Position numbers and translations under genes: made by a program. This document shows, in pieces, positions 57,495 through 64,000 of a DNA stretch of 64,000 bases. The DNA comes from Vagococcus humatus (GTDB lineage: Bacteria; Bacillota; Bacilli; Lactobacillales; Vagococcaceae). Within the stretch, counting starts at the first letter, position 1; every line of letters begins with the position of its first letter. The notes under the pieces are model-generated. The model did no database searches and was not told the DNA's origin. It worked only from the letters and a program-made list of their open reading frames with translations. The stretch is taken from contig NZ_PXZH01000002.1 of assembly GCF_003950325.1 (NCBI RefSeq), forward strand, positions 62,001 to 126,000, given 5' to 3'.

Positions 57495-58403
57495 ATGGAG
57501 CAATTACTAAGTATTTTACATACGACATTAAGAATGACTACTCCTATTGCATTAGCTGCTTTAGGTGGGCTCTATGCACATCGGGCTGGAGTATTAAACG
57601 TTGCTTTAGAAGGAATGATGTTAGCTAGTGCCTTTTTTGGAGTAATTACAAGTTTTGCTACTGGCAATATTTTTCTAGCGTTATTTGTGGGCATACTTGC
57701 TTCAGTCGTTTTAGGTTTTGTCTTTTCCTTTTTCGGTATCACATTAAAAGGAAATTTAACTATTGTCGGTTTGGCTATCAATACATTGGTAGCTGGTGCT
57801 AGTTCTTTTATATTACAAGTTGTTTTTGGCCAAAGGGGAACTTTTGCTAATCAAAAAATTGTTGGCTTAAAAGAATTAGATATTCCTATTTTACGTAATA
57901 TTCCTATTTTAGGCGACATTTTTAATAAACATACTCCGATTGTTTATCTTAGTTTACTAGTCTTGGTTGTGGTTCATTTTATTTTGTATCACACAAAATT
58001 AGGAGTATATATTCGGACAGTTGGGGAAAAAGAAGATGCAGCAGTTTCAGTTGGCTTACCAGTAAATAAATTAAGATATATCTCGGTTTTAATAGGTTCA
58101 GTTTTATGTGGTTTAGCGGGCATTAATATTGCATTAGAGAATGTTACGATGTTTGTTGAGAATATGACTGGTGGTCGCGGTTTTATTGCATTAGCAGCAA
58201 TCTATTCTGGACGAGGCACTGCTATTGGAACTTATGTATTTAGTTTGTTATTTGGTTTTGCTGATGCTATGCAAATCCGGATGCAAAATATTAAAATTCC
58301 AGGTGCTTTTATCCAAATGATTCCATATTTATCTATTATCGTTGTGTTATCTGTCATTGGTTTATTAAATAAACGAAGTAGGAGAGTAAGTGATGATGTA
58401 TAA
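57495..58403 (+). CDS. Nucleoside ABC importer permease 2 (YufQ/NupQ-like)
   Basis: A 302-residue membrane protein, shorter than its partner, with eight or more hydrophobic segments and the signature AHRAGVLNVALEGMMLASAF near residue 27 and GRGFIALAAIYSGRG near 223. It pairs with the preceding permease to form the importer channel. AGGAGG lies inside the end of the previous gene. The next gene overlaps it by 11 bp, so importer and enzymes are one transcription unit. Confidence 0.88.
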   Translation: MEQLLSILHTTLRMTTPIALAALGGLYAHRAGVLNVALEGMMLASAFFGVITSFATGNIFLALFVGILASVVLGFVFSFFGITLKGNLTIVGLAINTLVAGASSFILQVVFGQRGTFANQKIVGLKELDIPILRNIPILGDIFNKHTPIVYLSLLVLVVVHFILYHTKLGVYIRTVGEKEDAAVSVGLPVNKLRYISVLIGSVLCGLAGINIALENVTMFVENMTGGRGFIALAAIYSGRGTAIGTYVFSLLFGFADAMQIRMQNIKIPGAFIQMIPYLSIIVVLSVIGLLNKRSRRVSDDV

Positions 58404-58941
58404 ACAAGCATTGATTGTCATTGATTTATTGTACGATTTTGTTAATCCAAATGGGGCTGTTTACCATGAAAATAATGAGAAGTTATTACCTAAAGTCAGT
58501 CAATTAATTACTCAAGCTAGAGAAGAAGATACGCTAATTATTTTTATGCGTCACTCTCACCGAGCAGGTAAATATGATCCTAAAACGTTAACTGGACGTA
58601 AAAATTGCTTGGAAGGAACAGGAGGAGATGAGTTAGCTCCTTCATTACCAGTAGACGAGGCTAAAGATTATATTTTGAAGAAAAGACGATACAGTTCTTT
58701 TGTAGGAACTGATTTAGATTTGATTTTAAGAGAGCATGATATTAAAAAAGTGCTGATTTGTGGAACTAAAACCAATAATTGTGTTCGTTCAACTGTAGAG
58801 GATGCTTATCATTTAGGTTATGACACGGTTGTAGTAGGGGATTGTGTGGCAACAGATAAACCAGAAGTCAATGAAATCTATTTATATGATATTAATCGTT
58901 ATTATGGTCAAGTGATTTCATCTGAAGAATTATTTAATTAA
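58393..58941 (+). CDS. Isochorismatase/nicotinamidase-like cysteine hydrolase
   Basis: Start at the ATG at 58393, 6 bases after GGAGAG, giving 182 residues. The catalytic triad of the family is visible: D11 (VIDLLYDF), K96/K97 (ILKKRRYSSF) and nucleophile C130 (KTNNCVRSTVEDA). The cis-peptide region GTKT precedes the Cys. Members hydrolyse amides or ureas such as nicotinamide, biuret or N-carbamoylsarcosine, or the vinyl ether of isochorismate. Nicotinamidase would normally show a metal site DxHxxxH; here the matching stretch is MRHSHRAG, so a different amide or base substrate is likely. It is the first enzyme after the importer, so a hydrolysis of the imported base or nucleoside is plausible. 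Confidence 0.85.
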   Translation: MMYKQALIVIDLLYDFVNPNGAVYHENNEKLLPKVSQLITQAREEDTLIIFMRHSHRAGKYDPKTLTGRKNCLEGTGGDELAPSLPVDEAKDYILKKRRYSSFVGTDLDLILREHDIKKVLICGTKTNNCVRSTVEDAYHLGYDTVVVGDCVATDKPEVNEIYLYDINRYYGQVISSEELFN

Positions 58942-58957
58942 AAGAGGAGAGGGACAG

Positions 58958-59887
58958 ATGCGAGGAAAAAGTTTGTTAGCTATTGGATATCCAAGTTTAG
59001 ACTACATGATAAAAGTTTCTGATTCCGTTACATTTGGTCAAACGACTCTTATTGAAAATGATGATAATCAATGTCCAAATTACGGAGGTTGTGGAGTTAA
59101 TATTGCTTATTTAGTCGCTCAGTTTAGTCATAAAACGGGTGTAGCCATGCGAGTGGGCAATGATTTTCAGAAAACAGGTTACGAGAAGTTTTTAAAAGAT
59201 GGACAAGTTAATTTAGAGGAAGTCCAACAAATTAAGAGTGTACCAACGTCATCGACTCGTCTGATTATGAATGAAGCAGGAGATCACATTACATTATTTT
59301 ATCCAGGAGCGATGGAGTCAAAGTTTCATCAAGCTACTAGTTTTGACCATTTGTCTGAATTTGATTATGGGGTAGTAACAGTTTGCGAACCTCAATATGG
59401 TCAAGCCTTTGTCAATCAATGCATCAAGGAAAAACATCCACTTATTTTTAGTATGAAAGCAGATTTTACTTCTATGCCAGTCGCTTATATTGACCAAGTT
59501 ATGCAGCATAGTGAGTTGATTTTTATGAATGAAGTAGAGTATTCCTTATTAAATGATAAATTACCACAACCAGTTAAAGCTTATTTAAATAATCCTATCA
59601 CACAAGGAATTATTGTTACTCAAGGTGGTCAGGGGAGTTACATTTACACAAAACAAGAAGAAATAATCATTCCTGCAGTGAAACAAGTTGCAGTCGTTGA
59701 TACTGCTGGAGGTGGAGATGCTTATATCGCTGGTTTCCTACATGGATATTTTAGTGGAAAAGATTTAAGTGTTTGCGGCGAGTATGGCAGTGTGTTATCA
59801 GCTTTTATTATTGAAAAAATAGGTTGTTTAAGTAATGTGCCAACCTTAGAACAATTTACGGAAAGACATCAAAAAAATTATAACTAA
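58958..59887 (+). CDS. PfkB-family sugar/nucleoside kinase
   Basis: A 309-residue ribokinase-fold enzyme with the N-terminal Gly-rich substrate motif (YGGCGVNIAYLVAQF near 45) and C-terminal signature 2 DTAGGGDAYIAGFLHG, with D248 and catalytic base D254. The usual GAGD reads GGGD, a conservative change. The family phosphorylates ribose, nucleosides, pseudouridine, fructose-1-P and others; the lid type cannot be judged by eye. Operon context suggests a nucleoside or its sugar. GGAGAGGG precedes the ATG. Confidence 0.88.
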   Translation: MRGKSLLAIGYPSLDYMIKVSDSVTFGQTTLIENDDNQCPNYGGCGVNIAYLVAQFSHKTGVAMRVGNDFQKTGYEKFLKDGQVNLEEVQQIKSVPTSSTRLIMNEAGDHITLFYPGAMESKFHQATSFDHLSEFDYGVVTVCEPQYGQAFVNQCIKEKHPLIFSMKADFTSMPVAYIDQVMQHSELIFMNEVEYSLLNDKLPQPVKAYLNNPITQGIIVTQGGQGSYIYTKQEEIIIPAVKQVAVVDTAGGGDAYIAGFLHGYFSGKDLSVCGEYGSVLSAFIIEKIGCLSNVPTLEQFTERHQKNYN

Positions 59888-59902
59888 AAGGGAGAATAAA
59901 AC

Positions 59903-60667
59903 GTGAGTAAACCAACACTTTATTTACAATCAAAACCAGAGGATATTGCTAAATATGTTATTTTTTCAGGAGATCCAAGGCGAGTAGAAAAAATTATTAC
60001 TCAATTAGAGAATGTTACAGAAGTATCTGTTAATAGAGAATATCACACTTATACAGGATTTTATCAAGGAGTTCGAATAACTGTGACGTCAACTGGGATA
60101 GGAGGACCATCTGCAGCCATTGCTATGGAAGAAATGTATGAATGTGGCATGGAAGTAGCAGTCCGTTTAGGAACAGTTATGGGATTAAAAGATAATTTAG
60201 GCCACTTTATTATTCCTTCTGCTGCTATGAGATGGGAATCTACTAGTAAAGAATATGTAGACGCTTCTTTCCCTGCTGTAGCTAATCATGAATTAGTAGA
60301 AATTATGAATGAAAGTGTGGCTCATAATAACCGAGTATCAGAGAACGGGATTGTTTGTAGTACAGATGGCTATTACACACAAATGAAAGAGTCACGGTTA
60401 TCTAAAAAAATGGGCACAGACGTGTTAGGCACATTTTCTGGTCTACAAAAGTATAATATTGCTGGCATGGACATGGAATCTGGTGTGGTGTTAACGTTAG
60501 GCAATTTAATGGATATTAAAGCTTGTACAGTAACCTTAGCAACTGTTTTAGATAATTTAAAAGAAGAAATTCCTCATGAAGAGAGAATTGAAGAAGAACG
60601 TATATTGGCTAAAATTGTGCTAGATGGATTAGTAGCATATGACAAAAAGGAGAAGCAGAATGACTAA
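59903..60667 (+). CDS. Nucleoside phosphorylase (PNP/UDP family 1)
   Basis: A 254-residue protein starting with GTG after AAGGGAGAAT. It has the phosphate-binding FSGDPRRVEKI near residue 19, the STGIGGPSAAIAMEEM motif near 66, and GMDMESGVVLTL near 190, where Met-Glu-Ser contacts ribose. Trimeric or hexameric enzymes of this type cleave nucleosides with phosphate to base plus (deoxy)ribose-1-phosphate; it most resembles uridine phosphorylase-type proteins. The end overlaps the next gene by 8 bp. Which nucleoside is unknown. Confidence 0.88.
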   Translation: MSKPTLYLQSKPEDIAKYVIFSGDPRRVEKIITQLENVTEVSVNREYHTYTGFYQGVRITVTSTGIGGPSAAIAMEEMYECGMEVAVRLGTVMGLKDNLGHFIIPSAAMRWESTSKEYVDASFPAVANHELVEIMNESVAHNNRVSENGIVCSTDGYYTQMKESRLSKKMGTDVLGTFSGLQKYNIAGMDMESGVVLTLGNLMDIKACTVTLATVLDNLKEEIPHEERIEEERILAKIVLDGLVAYDKKEKQND

Positions 60668-61439
60668 TATTTTACAACAAAAAAATCTGATTATTGGCAT
60701 GGTACATTTATTGCCTTTGCCTGGTACACCTTTATATAAAGGGAATATGGATGAAGTATATGAATTAGCTTTAAAAGATGCTCTAGCTTTAAAAAATGGC
60801 GGAGCAACTGCTTTGATGATTGAGAATGCAGGAGATACTCCTTTTAAAAAAGAAATGGCTATTGAACAAATCACAGCGTTAGCAGCGGTTTCTGCTTATA
60901 TCAAAGAAAAAGTTCAAATGCCTATCGGAATTGATGCTGCTTTTTGTGATTATAAAGCTGCTTTGAGTGTGGCAACAGCAGTGAGAGCAGACTTTGTACG
61001 ATTAGCTGTTTATGTAGATACAGTGGTATCGGCTTGTGGGGTTATGGAGCCATGCTCTGCTGAAGCTATTTATTACCGAAAACAATTGCAAGCAGAAAAC
61101 ATTGGGATTTTAGCAGATATCCAAGTGAAATACTCTAATATGTTAATTCCATCGGTTTCAATTGAAGAATCTGCTAAAAATGCAGAAGCATCAATGGCAG
61201 ATGCCATTATTGTAACAGGCAAACATTCTGGAAATGAAACACCAATAGATATTATTAAGCGAGCGAAAGCAGTAGTTAAATGCCCACTGATTATTGGTAG
61301 CGGAGTTTCTGTTGAAAATGTTAAAGAACAATTAGCGATTGCTGATGGTGCAATTGTAGGAACTAGTTTGAAAGAAGAGCAAGATGGTCAGTTAGTCATG
61401 AGTGAGGAAAAAGTAAGAGCGTTAATGGAACAACTATAA
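60660..61439 (+). CDS. BtpA/SgcQ-family TIM-barrel protein
   Basis: The ATG at 60660 follows AAGGAG and gives 259 residues (MTNILQQKNLIIGMVHLLPLPGTP). IGMVHLLPLPG and ALMIENAGDTPF are BtpA-family signatures, as are IIVTGKHSG and the phosphate-binding-like IGSGVSVENV near the end. BtpA affects photosystem I in cyanobacteria and SgcQ is encoded with a sugar phosphotransferase system; the enzyme activity is unknown to me. The barrel with a C-terminal phosphate site suggests an aldolase-, epimerase- or phosphoribosyl-handling enzyme. It is embedded in the nucleoside operon by an 8-bp overlap. Confidence 0.8.
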   Translation: MTNILQQKNLIIGMVHLLPLPGTPLYKGNMDEVYELALKDALALKNGGATALMIENAGDTPFKKEMAIEQITALAAVSAYIKEKVQMPIGIDAAFCDYKAALSVATAVRADFVRLAVYVDTVVSACGVMEPCSAEAIYYRKQLQAENIGILADIQVKYSNMLIPSVSIEESAKNAEASMADAIIVTGKHSGNETPIDIIKRAKAVVKCPLIIGSGVSVENVKEQLAIADGAIVGTSLKEEQDGQLVMSEEKVRALMEQL

Positions 61440-61473
61440 AATAATAAAGTAAAGATACTGGAGGAATAAATAA

Positions 61474-62634
61474 ATGTTACCAATGAGACCCATGAAATTA
61501 GGCGGAGATTTTATTATGTTCGGAGAAAATTCTCTGGAATATTTACAACAATTACCAGCTAAAACTAAACGTGCTTTTATTGTACTAGGTGGTAATTTTA
61601 TGGAAGAAGCAGGTTATTTAAAAGAAATTACAGATTTATTAGAAGAAGTGGGTTATACCATTGAAACATTTAATGACGTAGAACCAGATCCATCTTTTGA
61701 TACAGTTCAAAAAGGTGCTAAAGCGATGTTAGCTTTTGAACCTGATTGGATTATTGCAGTAGGTGGCGGTTCAGTGATGGATGCAGCTAAAGCAATGTGG
61801 ATTTTCTATGAACATCCTGAATTAAAAACATTAGAAGAAATTGTCTCTCCTCTTCCTAAATTAAGAAACAAAGCTAAAATTGCATGTATTCCAACATCAA
61901 GTGGAACAGGTAGTGAAGTCAGTCGGTCCATTGTTATTACAGATAAAGAAACACACATTAAGCATGGAATTGGTGATATGGAATTAATGCCAGATATTGC
62001 TATTTTAGAACCTAAATTAACGACAACTTTACCTAAAGGCATGACTGCTGCTACTGGTATGGATGCTCTAACTCATGCCCTAGAAGCAAAAGTATCAAAC
62101 CGAGCAAATGTCTTAGCAGATGTTTTAGCAGAAAAAGCTATTAAAGATGTCTTTGCGTATTTACCAACTGCTTTTCATGAACCAGATAATTTAAAAGCAA
62201 GAGAAGGCATGTTGTTAGCTTCTTGTATCGCTGGTATGTCATTTACTAATGTTTCATTAGGAATTGTGCATAGTTTAGCTCACGCTATTGGTGGCAAATT
62301 TGGAGTTCCTCATGGTTTAGCTAATGCCATCATTTTACCTTATATTGTTTCTTATAATTCACAAGATGAGACAGCTAAACAACTTTATCAAGAAGTAGCA
62401 GATATGTTAGAAGTAGCAGATTTAGTAACAGCTATTCAAGAGTTAAATAAAGAATTAGGTATTCCAACTACTTTACAAGCGTTTATTAAAAAAGATGAAG
62501 CATTTGATGCTAGTGTGAAAGAATTAGCTAAATTAGCTAAAGCAGATGGTTGTACTAAAACAAATCCAGTCATTCCTGATGAAGCTGGTTTTGAAGAGTT
62601 ATTTAATAAAGTTTACTACGGAGGAACTATTTAA
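61474..62634 (+). CDS. Iron-containing alcohol dehydrogenase family protein
   Basis: A 386-residue group III alcohol dehydrogenase. NAD(P) binding is in VGGGSVMDAAKAM near residue 91. Metal ligands are the D of MDALTHALEA region, then H in VHSLAHAIGG and PHGLANAI near 263-283. Members reduce aldehydes or act on polyols with Fe2+, NADH or NADPH. In this operon it could reduce an aldehyde or ketose split from the sugar of the nucleoside, or oxidise a polyol. GGAGG precedes the ATG. The next gene starts 2 bp after its stop. Confidence 0.88.
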   Translation: MLPMRPMKLGGDFIMFGENSLEYLQQLPAKTKRAFIVLGGNFMEEAGYLKEITDLLEEVGYTIETFNDVEPDPSFDTVQKGAKAMLAFEPDWIIAVGGGSVMDAAKAMWIFYEHPELKTLEEIVSPLPKLRNKAKIACIPTSSGTGSEVSRSIVITDKETHIKHGIGDMELMPDIAILEPKLTTTLPKGMTAATGMDALTHALEAKVSNRANVLADVLAEKAIKDVFAYLPTAFHEPDNLKAREGMLLASCIAGMSFTNVSLGIVHSLAHAIGGKFGVPHGLANAIILPYIVSYNSQDETAKQLYQEVADMLEVADLVTAIQELNKELGIPTTLQAFIKKDEAFDASVKELAKLAKADGCTKTNPVIPDEAGFEELFNKVYYGGTI

Positions 62635-62636
62635 TT

Positions 62637-63350
62637 ATGGTTAAAGTTATTTGTTATTTATCAAATGGGTATCCTACACCAGAAGAAACGATTAAAACAG
62701 CGGATTATTATGTAGAAGGTCAATGCGATATTATTGAAATAGATTTACCTACAGACAATCCTTATCTAGATAATGAGCTAATTGGTGGACGCATGAAAGC
62801 TTCTTATCAACATGATCCAAGTTTTTCAGCTCATCTAGAAACAGTTAAAACAATTAGAGAGAAACATCCAACACAAGAGATGTTATTCTTGTCTTATGAA
62901 AGTTCTATTAAAACAGTTGGAGTGGAAAAATTTATTAGTTTTTGTCAAGAACACAATATTTTAGATATTATTTTAGTAGGAAATGAAGACAATGTTGTTA
63001 AAAATCAGTTAATGGCAGCAGGGATAAAAGTTTCTAGTTTTATTCCTTACCACTTACCTCAAGAAGAAATTGATTTAGCAAAAAATTCTAATGGCTTTAT
63101 TTATCTGCAAGCAAAATCAACAGGTAAAGAAAAAGAAGGATGTCACACATTAAAAGAATGTATTGACTATTTACGTGGATTAGGTTTATCTCAACCGATT
63201 TATTGCGGCATGGGTATTTCAACTAGAGAAGATATTGAATTAGTTGAAAAATCTGGAGGAGATGGTGCTTTTATTGGAAGCGCTGTGTTAAAATTACAAG
63301 AAGAGCCAGCTAAATTAGTCTCATTTATTCAGGAGTTAAAAGGAAATTAA
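62637..63350 (+). CDS. TrpA-like TIM-barrel protein
   Basis: A 237-residue protein resembling tryptophan synthase alpha chain. It has LSNGYPTPEETI near residue 7, IIEIDLPTDNPYLD near 33 (the conserved Glu and Asp where TrpA has its catalytic Glu49 and Asp60), and the phosphate-binding GMGISTREDIEL and GAFIGSAVL near the C-terminus. No trpB or other trp gene is near, so normal tryptophan synthesis is unlikely. A retro-aldol lyase or related carbon-carbon cleavage of a phosphorylated intermediate fits the fold. It is the last enzyme of the operon. Confidence 0.75.
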   Translation: MVKVICYLSNGYPTPEETIKTADYYVEGQCDIIEIDLPTDNPYLDNELIGGRMKASYQHDPSFSAHLETVKTIREKHPTQEMLFLSYESSIKTVGVEKFISFCQEHNILDIILVGNEDNVVKNQLMAAGIKVSSFIPYHLPQEEIDLAKNSNGFIYLQAKSTGKEKEGCHTLKECIDYLRGLGLSQPIYCGMGISTREDIELVEKSGGDGAFIGSAVLKLQEEPAKLVSFIQELKGN

Positions 63351-63354
63351 TGCA

Positions 63355-63387
63355 AGCAGCAGGTTCTATTTAGAACCTGCTGCTTTT
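63355..63387 (+). terminator. Hairpin between the TrpA-like gene and the GntR gene
   Basis: AGCAGCAGGTTCT (63355-63367) pairs perfectly with AGAACCTGCTGCT (63372-63384), then a short T run. Only four T, so it may be partial and let some transcripts into the regulator gene. Confidence 0.7.
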
Positions 63388-63406
63388 ATAAAGGAGAGGA
63401 ACCTTG

Positions 63407-64000
63407 ATGTTTAGTAGTGAATTACCATTATATTATCAGTTAATGGAAGAAATCAAAAAAATGATCGACGAAGAGTGTGAATGTCATGACTCTATTCCTT
63501 CTGAGCATAAATTAATGGATTATTACCGAGTAAGTCGAACTACGGTTAGAAAAGCAATTGAAGAATTAGTTAATCAAGGCTATTTATACAAAGTACATGG
63601 AAAAGGAACCTTTGTTTCAGGTAATTCTATTGGCCAAGGGTTAGTTAATTTAACCAGTTGTACGGAAGATGTTAAAAATATGGGATTGAGTCAACATTAT
63701 GATTTATTAGCTGAAGAGGTCATATTATCTAACAAACGGATTAGTGATCATTTACATATTCGACACAACCAACCTGTTTTTCATTTAGAGAGGGTTAGTT
63801 ATGGAGATGATACTCCGATAAACTTAACACATAGCTATATTCCTTATGACTTTGTGCCAGATATTGATCAGTATGATTTTGGGGAAAATTCGTTGTATCA
63901 AATTTTAAAAGAGCAATATCATATAAAATTAACGGAATCTGTCCGAAGTTTTGAAGCAATTTTATGTAATCAGCCATTATCAGAACAGCTTCATGTGTGT
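63407..64000 (+). CDS. GntR/HutC-family transcriptional regulator (partial)
   Basis: The ATG at 63407 follows GGAGAGGAA; the frame is open to the window's end (198 codons seen), so the C-terminus is missing. Residues about 5-75 are a GntR winged helix (PSEHKLMDYYRVSRTTVRKA, GKGTFVSG). From about residue 85 a UTRA ligand-binding domain begins (NQPVFHLERVSYGDDTPI, then HSYIPYDFVPDID). HutC-type regulators bind small metabolites of the pathway they control. It lies at the end of the nucleoside operon and may bind the GTGACGTCAC palindrome before it. Confidence 0.88.
   Translation, partial: MFSSELPLYYQLMEEIKKMIDEECECHDSIPSEHKLMDYYRVSRTTVRKAIEELVNQGYLYKVHGKGTFVSGNSIGQGLVNLTSCTEDVKNMGLSQHYDLLAEEVILSNKRISDHLHIRHNQPVFHLERVSYGDDTPINLTHSYIPYDFVPDIDQYDFGENSLYQILKEQYHIKLTESVRSFEAILCNQPLSEQLHVC

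Noticed and set aside
60083-60100. Second TGACGTCA near the nucleoside phosphorylase, as another operator
   Set aside because: It is inside coding sequence and lacks the outer G and C of the palindrome; chance is more likely.
62637-63350. True trpA of tryptophan biosynthesis
   Set aside because: No trpB or other trp gene is nearby, the protein is shorter than usual TrpA, and it ends a nucleoside operon.
1-64000. CRISPR arrays, tRNA or rRNA genes
   Set aside because: I saw no regularly spaced repeats and no tRNA- or rRNA-like sequence on reading; a covariance search would settle it.

Overview
The window reads as a low-GC Gram-positive chromosome of the Lactobacillales, most likely Enterococcaceae (Enterococcus or Vagococcus type). 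RpoB, RpoC, GuaA, PgsA, RecA and MutS look enterococcal, RpoB and RpoC start with TTG, and the order ymfF-ymfH-ymfI-rodZ-pgsA-cinA-recA-rny-ymdB-ymcA-mutS-mutL is the conserved Bacilli block. No rRNA, tRNA or CRISPR array was seen. Genus is inferred; no search was run.

1-2109: the 3' end of a PreA-type dihydropyrimidine dehydrogenase subunit, a Nudix hydrolase, and an anchored coiled-coil protein of unknown function. 2110-4490: AT-rich scarred DNA with a possible IS3-type transposase tail, then an intact two-gene CBASS-like unit (SLATT membrane effector plus CD-NTase) with its own promoter and terminator.

4587-14926: an integrative element in the 3' end of guaA. It is bounded by a 14-bp direct repeat with one mismatch (TTACTCCCACTCAA / TTATTCCCACTCAA). 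Its mobility and replication half is broken: the integrase and a DUF3173 protein each have an in-frame stop, a protein next to FtsK has a 13-bp tandem duplication, the Rep protein is split by two A-tract frameshifts, and a regulator is frameshifted. Its cargo, a Type IIS-like restriction-modification system (two methyltransferases and an AlwI-like endonuclease), is intact. With the CBASS unit next door this is a small defence island at the guaA hotspot.

14913-37535: housekeeping genes: guaA, coaA, a thioesterase, a GDSL hydrolase, an RsmC-like methyltransferase, rpoB-rpoC (with a possible attenuator in the rpoB leader), a prepilin peptidase, a lipoprotein, uvrC, a nucleoside hydrolase, a Zur-box-controlled zinc transporter, purR, glmU, prs and mscL. 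37751-53603: EF-P modification accessory genes, cell-shape and phospholipid genes, cinA-recA, rny-ymdB, ymcA-mutS-mutL and maf.

53758-64000: a probable catabolic operon for an unidentified nucleoside. It has a BMP lipoprotein and ABC importer, a nicotinamidase-like cysteine hydrolase, a PfkB kinase, a nucleoside phosphorylase, a BtpA-family protein, an iron-type alcohol dehydrogenase and a TrpA-like TIM barrel, followed by a GntR/UTRA regulator cut by the window edge. A perfect cre match and a 10-bp palindrome sit in its promoter region. The enzyme set does not match a pathway I can name and is the best candidate here for an undescribed system.
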